The notes below the pieces were generated by a model. The model was not told where the DNA came from, did not search any database, and was given only the letters and a program-made list of their open reading frames with translations. From Rhynchosporium graminicola (taxonomy: Eukaryota; Ascomycota; Leotiomycetes; Helotiales; Ploettnerulaceae): a stretch of 64,000 nucleotides of DNA. Position numbers and translations under genes: made by a program. Each line of letters opens with the position of its first letter. The stretch's first letter is position 1. The DNA lies in the NCBI GenBank assembly GCA_900074885.1, contig FJUW01000020.1:922844-986843 (forward strand), written 5' to 3'. Below, piece after piece: positions 12,771 to 23,968 of the stretch.

Positions 12771-13893
12771 TTAGTTTAAGCTATTCTTCTAGTGCTTAAT
12801 CTAGTACTTAGTATAGTACTTTCGATCCTTAGAGGGAGTTCTACTACTATATAATCCTATAAACTTACTAGTAGAAGCTCTACTTATACTACTATTATAA
12901 TCTCTCTTCTTTAGAGAAAGTCTAGGTCTAATAGACTTTATATTAAGGATCTCGACCTTAGATTCCGACTCTATATTACTACTGCCTTTCTTTAGAGCTC
13001 TCTTAGCTTTTATATCTTTAAGTACTTATCGAAGATTCGTGCGATAGTTTTTAAGAAACTAAGTAAATTAGCTAAGGTATTAAAAGATCAGAATTATAAA
13101 GGCTTACGGATTCCTTAGCACTAGTTCTCTTTCTATCTATAAACTCCTTAGCTTAGGTAATTATTTGCGGGGTAGTAGGAATATAGCTATAAGAGGTATA
13201 AGAGTAGTATCTCTTTAACTGTATAGCTGTATTTATATAGTAATAACCCTTTAATCTAGTTCCCTCTATACTTATATTAATATATCTTTAGTAAGGATTA
13301 TTATTCTCTTTATCTAGTAGATATTAGAATATTCAAATAGTATTAGTATTAGGAGATCACTTACTTATCTCACGCTTTACTCTAGTAAATTTAGAAGTAA
13401 TAGCAGTAGACTTACGACTATAGGAAGGTATAATAATCTTCTTTAAAGAAGAAGGAGCTTTTAGTATACGAGGAAATAACTTAGTTCGTTAGAGGATTAG
13501 AGAAAGTTCACGGATAGAGTAATCAGAGAGATTATCTAAGGGATTATACTACTTAGGCTTAGACTTAGAATTATTATCTCTATCGGTATAATTAATAGAT
13601 CAGAAGGAGCGAATCTTAGGACTATTTCGGGGTGGAGCTACTAGGCGATAAAGAGTAGAAAGGATATCTTCCTTAGAGTAAGAGCTATTAAACTATATTA
13701 TAGATATATTAGCTAAAGGATTAAAGTAAGAAGTAGAAAATAATCTTATAATATCGCGATAAGTAGATTTAGTTATAAATCTTCTAGTATTAGCAGAGGA
13801 TTCTGCAACGCGATAACGTGATATAGGACGCGGCTCGGGCTCTTCAGACGAGTTTTCCTTTTATAATCTCTTGTTTAGAGAATTAGAAGATAT
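12771..13893 (-). pseudogene. Antisense open frame in Copia B (unknown protein, about 373 aa)
   Basis: A minus-strand frame converging on pol lies between RNase H and the 3' LTR. From a probable start at 13893-13891 (ATA, expected ATG) it stays open for about 280 codons apart from isolated TAG, TAA and TGA codons that a single transition explains. One extra base in an A5 run at 13048-13052 shifts the frame, after which it continues to a stop at 12771-12773. The N-terminus is Ser- and Glu-rich (EEPEPRPISRYR); the C-terminal third is Lys- and Arg-rich (KAKRALKKG, LSLKKRDY). No domain recognised and no membrane segment seen. The element carries it as an addition to the normal Copia set. It may be a captured host gene or an accessory protein. 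Confidence 0.55.
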
Positions 13894-14560
13894 AGTACTA
13901 ATAATAGAAGAATTGAAATAAAGTTATTAATAGAAGGAGAGAGGTAAGCGCGGGCAATCTTAATATATTATATTTAAAGAAAGAAGAACCTCTCTATATA
14001 GAAGATAAGAGGTATTTATATACCTATAAGGCTTTAGTTACCTACTCTTATAAGTAAATAAGGCTGCCTAGAGTGCTTCTTCGGTCTACAAGCTTCTTCT
14101 ATCTAGAGTGCTTCTTTCACTTTTCCAGAATTAATAAATAATAATAAGGCAAGATCATTTAATTAGTTGCGACTGCTATTTATAACTCTCTAAGGCATAA
14201 CCTGGACTTCGATTTGCAATTCATTCGATTGAACGCTTCTATTATTTTTACCTTTACTCTTATACTCGGCGATTACTTAAAGCTTAGAAATAGCTGGTTT
14301 TATATTATATATAAGGCTATAGCCTTATAATTTCCTTTATTTACTTAACTTTACTTTTCAATAGTTACTTCGATCTTGATCAGTTCACGCACTTTATCTA
14401 TACTTTCTTTTATTAATTTATATAAATAGTGGAATTCACTCTCTCTATTTAGAAGCTTCTTTACTTGCTTCGGGTAGTTTATATTCACTAACTAGATAAA
14501 GGTATATATATAATTAATAGTAATCTCTAGCTTTATACTAAGAGATAACTATAGGGGGTA
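13894..14560. other. 3' untranslated part of Copia B
   Basis: About 670 bp between the antisense frame and the 3' LTR. I see no further convincing frame. It ends with the purine tract ATAGGGGGTA (14551-14560), directly before the LTR. Confidence 0.55.
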
Positions 14561-14791
14561 TATCGTAAAAATTTCACCTGTTATATACAGTCACGTTATA
14601 TATGATTACCTGTATAGCTTAGTATATACTTATATGATCTCCTTATATATTTAAAGTAAGCTTTCTCTCTTCCTTCTAAAGAGATAACGCTCTTTATAAT
14701 TATTATTCAGAGACTACTTTAATTCTCTATCTCCTGATACCTTAAAGTGATCTTTTACCACGAATAAAGCCTGCCTTACTTTTGTATCATA
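14561..14791 (+). repeat. 3' LTR of Copia B
   Basis: 231 bp, partner of 486-715. It keeps several CA/TG dinucleotides lost in the 5' copy (for example CACCTGTTATATACAG), so the two LTRs were mutated to different degrees. Followed by the target duplication GCTTT at 14792-14796. Confidence 0.88.
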
Positions 14792-14796
14792 GCTTT

Positions 14797-17700
14797 TAAT
14801 TAATATCTAAGGTACTTACTATAGTTCTTACTTATAGCTTTAATTCTAGGGTATAAGAGTATACATTTTGGCCTAAGCGAGTAATCGTACTTTCTGAGCC
14901 GGAGTACAAAGATCTATATCTATAGCTTTTTCAGGTAGTATATAAGCTTCTTCTAAAGCGTATCTATCTCAAATCCCTCGTTAGAGATAAGCTACTACTA
15001 AGAGATATAATAGCATAGTTATTTAGGAGATATATAATAAATACTTATTATAAACGAAAGAGTAGAGAAAGGTAATTAAAAAGAGAAGTAAATAGCCCTA
15101 AGTAATTAGTACCGCAGGGTAATCTTCGTCCTTAATAAGTATCCTCTATACTCTTCTCCTCTCCTCTTTCTAATCTAGAATTACTTATTATAGACGAATT
15201 ATTTAATAATATTAGTAATATAGCTCTTTAAGATAATATCCTCGATTAGGAAGAGTAATTAGAGTCTAATTTATATTAGGCTAGATTAGAAGAAGATACT
15301 GAGTTTAAAGATAAGGCGGAAATACTTCTATAAGTATAGAAAGAGTCTCTTATAGTACGAACTTTAAAGGTATATACCGCGTAATATCTCTTTTAAACCT
15401 TTAAATTACTTATTACTAATAAGTATTTCTAGCTTTTATTAATAGTTCGTTAGATATATTATAACGAAATACCTGTAAAAGGATTAATTTGAACTTAATA
15501 ATACTATGAGTATATATCCTCAGTATATTACTAACTAGATTAACTCTATTTATTAAGAAGGAAGCTCGTCAAAAGAAGAAACTCGTTAACTCGTCAGGAA
15601 CGAAAGATTAGCTAGCGACTTATTCTTACGCTTTAAAAATAAGAGTAGTAGTAAGCTTTTAGTTTACGTCTATATACTCTAAAAGGTACTCTCTTATAGC
15701 GTAGGTACAGATTCAAGGTATAGAGAATTAGTAAGGAAATCCCTTATTATTACTATTTATTTCAAGATATATAAAAAGTTTAAATAAAATTAAGATATAT
15801 TCGTCTTTAATAAGCTTCTCAGATTTCCTTCGCTACTAATAAGTAAATCTAAGTCTATAGTAAAGAGATTCAAATAAGCTCTCGCGCTATAATAGCAGAC
15901 GATTTATACCGTATATAATAGTTTAATCAAACTATTACTACTTCTAGTAATAAATCACTTATTCACGATAAGTATCTCTACAGATAGAGTAGACCGAATT
16001 ACTATAAGATAATATAAGTAATATATACTCTTGCTTTTCAGTGCCTTCTGTATATAAATAAGGTCTTAAAGTTATAAGCTTATTATATCTATATTTATAA
16101 TAAGGAAAAAGGGAGTATTCAAGTTAATCTTCTGTTCTATAAGACTAATTAATTTAGAAGTATATTCGTCCTTAATAAGTAAAGCAGATAAGGAGTGAAT
16201 AAGTACTTAGGAATTAAGCCTTTTATCTTATATCTAAATAAAGAGAAGCTATATCTTTACCCTATATAAGCTCTCTTAAAGTAGGTTAAAGTATCCCGAA
16301 TTCCATAAGGTTATCTATTTAAGAGAATCGATAGCTACGATCGTATAGTTCAGAGAGATACTCCTTTAGTAAGTATTTACTTAAATCCTTTATTAATAAC
16401 TAGCGATCTAAGTTAAATTGTTACTAATAAGTAAAAGACTACTCAGACTTTCATAGAGTATTAGCGATATAACCTACTTAATATTAGAATAGATTATTAT
16501 CTATATAGAACGCACTCTTTTCGACGTAGAGGAGCTTAGCAGTTATACTTAGAGAAATATTAGAAGCTAATTAAAATCTATAATTAAGCTAGCTAGAGTA
16601 CTAATTAGAATACCTTATCGATAATAAGATATTTAAGTAATTAGAACGATAACCTAATGATAATAAGAGAAGACCATGTAAACCCTAATTATAAGGGAAG
16701 TAATAAGTATTATACTTATAGCCGGGAATATAGTTATATTAGGCGATAGGAATACTTATTATATACGTATTAAATAAGAAGATTTAAAAGATTAAGATAT
16801 AGTTATATTTCCTTGAATATAATACGCTATAAACGCCCTAAAGCAAATCCTAAAGTAAAGTCTCGTTCTTAATAAGTATATTTCGAAATACTACGCAAAA
16901 GCTAATATAAAACTATCGTCTCTAATAAGCTATTCAAATCTCTATACTAGCTGTTAAGGCTACCTAAATCTTTATAATATAACTAGCGCTAGTAAGTATA
17001 TCCTAATCGTTCGTTAGTAATAAGAGTAAATTAGACTATAGTACTTATAAGGATAGTTATATTACTATCTTATATATACTTAAGAGTCTACTATATAGTA
17101 ATATAGTACTTATAGGTTAAGATAGAAGGAGCCTAATTATACGTTAGTAATAAGTAATTAGTCAGAAGGCTCGTTAAGAACAGGACTAATAGTAATTTAG
17201 CTAATATAGTTATAAGCCTTATCGTAAAAGGCAAGAGAGTAACTGTAATATGGTTGAGATTAGGCTCATATCAACTTCGCTAACTGGATCAAAAGATCAC
17301 AATGTACTGCGCAAGCGCAGGACACGCCTAATACCGTACATATATTACCGACTATTGTCACGTGCCCATTACAGTAACCTTATACTTAATAAATCGCTCG
17401 ACGGCAATATACTTCTATTTATAACTATAATATAAGAGGTCCTCGTTATCTAAGCCGGTAGGGATATCTAAATCACTCGTTAATAATGAGAATTAGAAGA
17501 ATAAATATGTACTAGCGATACTAATAGTTATAAGCTTATTGCTAAAGAAGCCTAAGATACTCGTTAGTAATAAAGAAATAAGAGGAGGGGTAGCGGGGTA
17601 CTTATAGCTCTAGCACTTAGCTCCTCTATTAGCACGTATATTATTATTATTTTTAAGAGGCTAGTTTAGTCTTCTAAATAGTAATTAGTAGTAAGCAAAA

Positions 17701-18110
17701 GACCAAAAGGTTCGTTCTTACCGAAGCTCTTCTTTATAGTATCCGGTATTTAGAGGAGGGTAAGAAAGATACTTTCTACCCTAACGAGCGATATAAGTAG
17801 CTTAACGTTCACTTTCAGAAGCTCGTTAGTAATAACGGAATTTTATCTAGCTCTCTATAGAGGCTTATCTATTAAGCTAAGCTGCAAGGACTACTATATC
17901 CCAGCTAGCTATAATAATACTATTAGTAAAAGTATATTACTAAAGTATAATTACTAATCACTTGTTAGCAACAAGTAATAATTAGAAGGTTAAGGAGCAG
18001 GTACCGAAGTTATACTTATTGAATATATAGAGGAGAAGAAATATTCGCGCGTAAGAAGGTCTTTTATAGAGGTAAAAGTAGGCGAATTTTCATTATCGCA
18101 GTTACTATCG
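14797..18110. repeat. Degraded region with a dispersed near-palindromic motif
   Basis: No transposon protein is recognisable in about 3.3 kb. A short motif of the form CTCGTTAGTAATAAGTA recurs at irregular spacing. Copies I can see begin near 15126, 15411, 15833, 16167, 16430, 16863, 17010, 17140, 17474, 17555, 17822 and 17957, with reversed or weaker ones near 15036 and 15179. The least mutated copy, CACTTGTTAGCAACAAGTA at 17957, is an inverted repeat, so the ancestral unit was probably ACTCGTTAGCAACGAGT. Some copies extend further to a TTAG-AGAAGG tail. It may be a decayed gene with internal repeats, a palindromic short repeat family or a satellite-like region. Confidence 0.45.
17244..17373. 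repeat. 130-bp TG...CA repeat, copy b, with target duplication
   Basis: Same 130-bp unit as 189-318, starting TGTAATATGG and ending CCCATTACA. It is flanked by a perfect 5-bp duplication GTAAC (17239-17243 and 17374-17378), which supports a genuine integration. TG...CA ends plus a 5-bp duplication favour a solo LTR of a small LTR (TRIM-like) element over a MITE. The open frame at 17250-17435 is incidental to this repeat. Confidence 0.8.
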
Positions 18111-18806
18111 CTGTATACGGCCTAGCCTCTTACGAAATGGCGCCAAGTCACGTGTTACGCTAGGCCCGATCGGTTTTCTGCCGGAAAACCGCTGCGGCAG
18201 CGTTGGACATCGGAATGAATAGAAGTTAAATATAGATATTTCCACCTGCAATCTGGCTAATACTCGGTCTCTTCACAAGTCTGAACATTTAAACCCTAGC
18301 CGACTGGGGTCTATATCCAACAGACGATCAAATATTTGAAATATCTTGCAGACTAATAGTCGGCTACATCCGCTGAAAGCAGGTGTAAGTACTGTAACAC
18401 CTGCTTTAGCCCACAAAATTAGATACGGCAATCCTTGCCAAAATTCAAGACACGAAGCACTTTAGCCACGCAGATTGCGCTTCACAAACGGTGCTTTGAG
18501 AGTAGGACATAATGATTCGACATGTAAGAGGAATGAAATTATTCTTATCGATGCATCTACTTTTTAGAGTTGTATCATATGTTTTGACTGTATTATGTTT
18601 GCTTTCTTGTTACACGAGCACGAGCTGTCTCCGACTGTAAGCGATAGCGCTAACAAAAGGTGCAAGGTGACCCGACCGACTATTAGGGTTCCGGGTTGCG
18701 TCTGCTGTATGTACCTTTCGTACAGCAAGCAGTATCGGGTGCGGTATTGCGCAGTACATCAAGCAGTACTTCGTTCGCATAACACAGCAGTAACTGCTAC
18801 ATGGAA

Positions 18807-18914
18807 TAATCGTGCCGTACCTACCTACCTAACCGTGCCGTAGACTTCCACCAGCCAGCCACCTAACTAACGTAGCTTGTAGGTAGGGCTGGTAGGAGTT
18901 TCACGGCACGATTA
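18807..18914. repeat. 108-bp fold-back element
   Basis: Perfect 12-bp inverted ends TAATCGTGCCGT (18807-18818) and ACGGCACGATTA (18903-18914). The interior has weaker self-complementary pieces (CCAGCC and GGCTGG, CCTACC and GGTAGG). MITE-like, though no clear target duplication was found. It could also be a hairpin in the upstream region of the gene. Confidence 0.55.
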
Positions 18915-19361
18915 GACTTCTTTGAAGAGGGAGTAAATGTCAGTACAGAGGAGGAGGTAGGTAGGTAATCGACTACCTCGGTAAGTGCTAAGGATTGTTA
19001 TTGCATTTGTTGGTGTAGCAAGCTTCACTGACTCGCATCTCCTCGAAGAATCCTTACCTACCTAGGTAGGTAGGTACTTCCGTACCTATCTATCTATACC
19101 TAGGTATATTTGGACCCCACTAGCAGACAGACGGGGATGGATACCGCAAACTACTTGTACCTTACGGAGGACAGTAACACCTGCACTCACCACCTGCCCT
19201 GCCCTGCCTCCCGAGTTCCCGCTACGTCTCATTGCACTGCACCGCATCGTCCGAGGTTCATTCCACCTCGGTATATATTCCAATTCCTGCGTGGGTAGGT
19301 TGCTACTGTACAGTACAGTACGTCTGCAATCGAACTTCAGCAAGGTGCCCGGTCGTTACTG

Positions 19362-19387
19362 CTCACCTCACCTCACCTCACCTCACC
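19362..19387. repeat. CTCAC short tandem repeat
   Basis: Five consecutive CTCAC units about 50 bases before the start codon of the DUF4267 gene, probably in its promoter or 5' untranslated region. Pyrimidine-rich stretches here are common in fungal promoters. Confidence 0.7.
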
Positions 19388-19434
19388 ATTTCAACGCGCG
19401 TCCATCCGATAAGCACGCAGACAATCGTCTCAAA

Positions 19435-19917
19435 ATGGGCTATCTTCTGCATGTCTTTCAGGCAGTCAGTCTTACGTTCGCTAGTTTAGCTATTGGCACT
19501 GGTGCCCAAGCCACGTTCGATCCTATCAATTTCTCAAAAAGCTTTGGCCTAGCCCTCAACACAACATCTGGCTCACCCCAGTACCCGAAGGAGGAGGACG
19601 TAGTCTTGTCTAGGTCAAACTATCAACAGAGCTCGACGAAACCATATATCTCATTGATGGGCGTCCGTCAGCTCGCGACAGGAGTTCTTATTTTTACCTT
19701 TGCATATCAAGGCAAATGGACCGAGATAGCTACTATTCTCAGCATAATCGGCATTCTTGTTGCCGGAACTAATGATGTCTATCTATCTCGTGCTGGGCTC
19801 CAGGGGAAGGGAGTGTTCCACGCGCTTCCTGGGGCTTTTATCTCTACTCTTGCTTGTGGGTTTCTATTCTCATGTGCTTGTCGTAGGGCTGATTGTCAGA
19901 ATGGACAAGAAAGATGA
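19435..19917 (+). CDS. DUF4267 family small integral membrane protein
   Basis: 160 residues, no in-frame stop, no intron needed. I chose the ATG at 19435 (context TCAAAATGG, A at -3) over the upstream in-frame ATG at 19291, because the extra 48 residues are low in hydrophobicity and derive from repeat DNA. Hydrophobic segments lie at about residues 5-25 (VFQAVSLTFASLAIGTGA), 75-95 (ATGVLIFTFAY), 98-116 (IATILSIIGILVAGT) and 132-150 (GAFISTLACGFLFSCAC), so four membrane helices are likely. Family-like features are the FSKSFGL segment, the GVRQLATG-x-LIFTFAYQ block after a loop, and the ND...R-x-G...H-x-PGA pattern before the last helix. The function of DUF4267 proteins is unknown. Codon use is normal, and it is the only intact gene in the window. 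Mutated DNA starts immediately after the stop, so its terminator may lie in repeat sequence. Confidence 0.82.
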   Translation: MGYLLHVFQAVSLTFASLAIGTGAQATFDPINFSKSFGLALNTTSGSPQYPKEEDVVLSRSNYQQSSTKPYISLMGVRQLATGVLIFTFAYQGKWTEIATILSIIGILVAGTNDVYLSRAGLQGKGVFHALPGAFISTLACGFLFSCACRRADCQNGQER

Positions 19918-20525
19918 GTAGAGTATATATTAGATCTACGATAATATACCTTCTAAATCCGCTTCTAAAATTAGTATAAAAGCTCTAAAAGTATGCAATT
20001 TAACTCGTAATGACATAAGGCTCTAGGCGGTATACAAGCAGAGATAAAATAAGTAGAAAGACTAAGAACGATCTTATTAGTCTATTACTAAAAAAGTAAA
20101 AAGAAAAGAAAAGGAAAGGAAAAGAAGTAAGATATAAAACCCCTTATATATATGCTAATATTAGTCTATATTTATACTAATTCGGCTATTGACTATACTA
20201 GGGTATCTAGTAGCCTAGGTCCTTATAACGGGTTATATCTATTATTATGCTCGGCATCTATACGTATACGCTAGCACTTGTTTTAGTGTTATATAGTTGC
20301 TGATACTATTACTACCAGCAGCCGCTATATTATCTTTTCTTTAAAGAGATACTTTTATTCTTCTTATTTCTTAATTCTCTTTATAATATAAATGAGCTTT
20401 TATATTATACATATTATATTCGGCTTATAATATTCGAATGAACTTATTTCTAATATTATTAGTAAAAAAAAAACCTTTTAAGTAATAGATAATATAGATA
20501 TAGATATAAAAGCTAGTATTCTAGT
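19918..20525. other. Degraded spacer with a reversed family-E-like LTR
   Basis: From about 20003 to 20297 the minus strand resembles the 3' half of the family E LTR (TAAGATCG, then the CTTAGTC and TACTTATTT words, then the terminal CTTATGTCATTACG). Its 5' half is different, so it is a divergent relative. I cannot define its target duplication. The remaining sequence is AT-rich, with an A9 run near 20464, and contains no gene I can see. Confidence 0.5.
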
Positions 20526-20831
20526 TGTGACGACAGCTTACCTGAAGGTCATATAAGTTGAAGGATAGGGACCGGGACCTAAGTTCCAAGGCATCCCGGT
20601 ATAGTTAGTGGCCGACTCGATATAGTATTAGACTAGTACTAGCGTATATATAAGGTGCCTTATACTCTAGTTTCTCTTCTTCTTCTTTCCTTATCTTCTT
20701 ATTTTCTTAGTAATAGACTATATAAGATCGCTCTTAGCCTCTCTACTTATTTTATCTCTGCTTATATATTATCTTAAGTCTTATATTATTATATTAAATA
20801 AGAAGATTAGTATAGCTAAAAATAGCTTAAT
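20526..20831 (+). repeat. Family E 5' LTR and truncated leader
   Basis: LTR of 268 bp (20526-20793) beginning TGTGACGACAG, matching the solo LTR at 37372-37639 and the LTR at 59270-59547. It has a TATATATAAGG TATA-like box. About 38 bp of leader follow, matching 59548 onward, then the sequence stops abruptly at the LTR of Copia C2. The rest of this E copy is not found on the other side of C2, so it is truncated. Confidence 0.75.
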
Positions 20832-20832
20832 A

Positions 20833-21008
20833 TGGCAAGGTTACGTTGATCTTCAGAGTAAGGCATAGAGTAGTTGAATGTTGTTGGTTGTATTGCAGTA
20901 CTAATTACTATGGAGAGTTGACCAAAGGTATTATCTAGGAATATCCGCACGGACTATGCACGTGACTACAGTCACCTGATCCATACTAAGACCTATATCC
21001 TCGCAATA
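20833..21008 (-). repeat. 3' LTR of Copia C2
   Basis: About 176 bp. On the minus strand it starts TATTGCGAGG directly after a purine tract (AGAGGGGTA, near 21009-21018) and ends CCTTGCCA. The matching 5' LTR is not present in the window, so the boundaries rest on the purine tract and TG...CA ends only. Confidence 0.6.
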
Positions 21009-23963
21009 TACCCCTCTGTAGAGATACTACTAAATCGGTAACCTCTATAGGTACGAGTGATCTAATTTCTTTTATAATTAGTCGATTATACTATTGTATG
21101 CGTACGTATAGTGATACCCCTGGAGACTAGAACTATACCTCGATATCACGTGAACTAGATAAACTATAGGTTCTGTAATTCCTTTAAGATAATTAGTCTT
21201 CCTAATTAATATCTATACCCCTTATTCTAAGTGTAAAACAGTTATATTTAGTATTACTATAAAGGCCTTAAGGTCTTATAGGCTAAGTGGTTTAGTGAAA
21301 CTATCTGCCGCGTTCTCTTTTAAGAGTATATACTAAGGGTCTAAATGACCTCTGGCGACCTCCTAGCGAAAGTAGTAGAATTTGATATCGATATGCTTAG
21401 TACGCTAGTGTAATTCAGGGTTCTCCGATAGAGATAAAGCTCCCTGATTATCGCACTATATCTCTATACTCCTAGAGTCTGGCTTATTATAGCCTAGCTC
21501 CTTCAGTACTTGGCGTATCTATGATGCTTCTCTAGTAAAGGCGCATATAGCTATATACTCTGCTTCTATAGAGGTAAGAGCTATAGTAGTCTATCGCTTT
21601 AAAATAGCTGAGAAAATACCTCCTGTAAGGAAGAAACAGACTCCGGTATATAATACTCTATTAATTCGGTTACCGGCCTAATTAGAGTCGCAGAAACCTC
21701 TTAATTTCATCTTATCTCTATTAGTAACGTCTCCTCTATAAGTCGTAGCGTAGTACTTCGTACCTTATAGGTACGCAAGTACTCTCTTAGCGCTCGTAAG
21801 GTATTAAGGTGATAGATTTATTAGAAATTATAATAGTATAGAGCAGTAGTATAGTATATCCTAGCGAGTATAAGCTAGGTACTATAGACTACTATAAAGC
21901 TATTAATATAGCTTAATTTCTTATAGAGTAGCTACTCCCTTGAATTTGACTATGGAAACCTCTAAACTAGTAGTAAAGGGCGTATTAGCGCTCTTGCAAT
22001 TAGTTATTCCAAATCGATCTAATATCTTATCGATATACGTATCTTAGTAAAGAGAAATCGTCTTCTTCTCTCTATTATATATAATTCTGATACTAAGGAA
22101 GTATTTAGCTAGTCTAGCTAATAGAATATCGAATATAGTGAGAATCTTCTTCTTAAGCTCTTTAAGAGCTAGTCTAGCCTTTAAGATAACTAGAAAATCG
22201 TCGATATAAGTAACGATAATTATTATAGTTTCTTAGTTAATATATATATATAATTATTAGTTTATAAAGGTATAAAGTCGATAATACTAAACTCCTTGCG
22301 TAATATCTCTTGCTAGAGGCGTGGAGACTACTTCAGACTATATAAAGCCTTTAGCAAGAGCATATATTCCTCGTCTATAAGTCTACGCCTAAATTATCTA
22401 TAAAATAGCAGCAATTTGACGTATATCGGGGTGTTAGCTTTACTATATAAGAATGCCGTTACTATATTAAACTGTTCGACTTCTAAGTCGTACTCCGCTA
22501 TAACTACTAAGCTTATCTTCTAAGTAGAAGATTTATAGACTCTAGTATATATCTAATTATAATCGTGACTAAATCGTTACGTATAACTTTAAACTATAAA
22601 TCTGACCTTATATTTATCGATTTTGCTATCTATATCTCTCTTAGTCTTGAAAACTAGACGAGAACCTAGTACTCTATACCCTTTTAGTATATTAGAGCGA
22701 CTTATAGTCTTCTAAGTCGACTTCTCTTAAAGAGATAAATAATCCTTAATAATAGCATTCTTCTATTCTAGCTAATTAGCTCTCTTTATAGCCTGATCTA
22801 AAGTAGTCGGATTATCTAAGAATAGAGACTCTTCTTAAGCTATATAAAAGGCGAGTCGATACTGACTAGTACTCTCTATCTCTTCTTCTAATAGAGAGAT
22901 AGTATAAGAGTAGCTGTTATTTAGTTCCGGGGTTACCTTAGGCGTCGAATTTAGAGTCGGATTTATGTTCCGACCTAAACGTATAGCTCTAGGAACGTAC
23001 GTTAGCATATAGTTCTTAGATCTAGGAGGTCTACTACGCTTCTTTTATATAGTAACTTACTTCGGGATATCGACTTCTAGTACTAGAACTTTATCCGTAA
23101 CTATAGACTCGGTATCTTCTGTACTATCGATTTCGACTTCGGAATCCTCGTCTTAGCTTATAATACCTATATTAAGAGTAGTAGCACTAGTAACCTCGAC
23201 GTCTTAATTTTAACTTAAACTATCGATAGAATCACCCTTAGTTTAAGGTACTATTATAGCGTCTTCTTCGTAAGGTTCTATAACTAAGCTATTTTTATCA
23301 AATTATAGATAAGAGGTACGAACTACCTTTCTATTAACTAGGTATTTATAGATATTATAACCTTCAAATACTACTAGAATACCCTTTTCAGCTCTAGGAG
23401 CTACCTTATAGCTCTAGACTCTCTTCTCCTTATTAATTAGTATAAAGACAAGATATCCTAATACACGGAGATACTTAATAGAAGGAGTATAGTTCACCCC
23501 TAGCTTAATATCGTCCCAGAAGCACTTAAAAGGAGTCTTCCCTTCTACTCTAGAGGTAGAAGTAAAGTTAGTAATATATATACAGGCGAGTAGAATCTCC
23601 GGCTATATATAGTTAGGTATATTCTGATCTGCTATAACTATACGTACCTTCTCGATAATCGTACGTATAGAGCGTTTAGCTCTTCTATCTTACTCTAGAG
23701 TATATAGAGTAGACTCCTCTAGTAGTATTCTAAGGTAGTCAGTAAGCTCTTTTATCTGAGAAGGAGAGTACTCCTTACTCCTATTATATCTCTATATCTT
23801 AATTTTGTAGTAATACTATATTTCGGCTAACTTAATTAGCTTTTAATTAGCTAGGTATATATCCGACTTCTTAGCGTAAGTAAAGGCCTACTTTCCAGGC
23901 GAATAGGCGCATAAGAAGATATAGGCGTAAGAGTGACTATTCAGACCCTTAGGTTTAAGGTAT
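21009..23963 (-). pseudogene. Copia C2 integrase, reverse transcriptase and RNase H
   Basis: Minus-strand Copia pol, 3' half. RNase H ends at about 21290-21400 with the characteristic RTKHIDIK segment and an ENAADSF tail. Reverse transcriptase lies at about 21950-22870 and the distal integrase core at about 22950-23963 (YSPGKWAFTYAKKSDIYL is readable). The frame continues across the E2 insertion into 26388. Stops are TAA, TAG and TGA. Confidence 0.85.
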
Positions 23964-23968
23964 ACTAT

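Larger units (their letters stand above)
486..14791 (+). mobile_element. Copia-type LTR retrotransposon B, RIP-degraded, interrupted
   Basis: The two ends are matching LTRs of 230 and 231 bp in direct orientation, flanked by a perfect 5-bp duplication GCTTT. A purine tract (AGGGGG) lies directly before the 3' LTR. Inside, on the plus strand, are gag-like sequence, a Copia integrase, a reverse transcriptase and an RNase H, all riddled with stops. The Gypsy element A (4294-10297 plus a 5-bp duplication) is inserted in the middle, so the element itself is about 8.3 kb, long for Copia. Part of the excess is a 3' region of about 1.9 kb with a reverse-strand open frame (12771-13893). A reversed 5' fragment of the same family lies at 31165-32801. 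Confidence 0.88.
18111..19434. other. Normal-composition island upstream of the only gene
   Basis: Composition changes sharply at about 18110: CA, TG and GC-rich words return. This is likely the promoter and intergenic region of the gene at 19435. A TATATA word lies at about 19271-19277. Two simple repeats occur: a TAGG/CCTA tract at 19053-19106 and five CTCAC units at 19362-19387 just before the start codon. The short open frames here (for example 18595-18843) have no coding character. RIP seems to have spared this segment, as expected for single-copy DNA. Confidence 0.6.

Noticed and set aside
18595..18843. 82-codon open frame in the normal-composition island
   Set aside because: No coding character, runs into a fold-back element, no recognisable domain.
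19086..19489. Open frames on both strands overlapping the DUF4267 upstream region and start
   Set aside because: Shadow frames of the simple repeats and of the real gene; the 48-residue N-terminal extension from 19291 lacks support.
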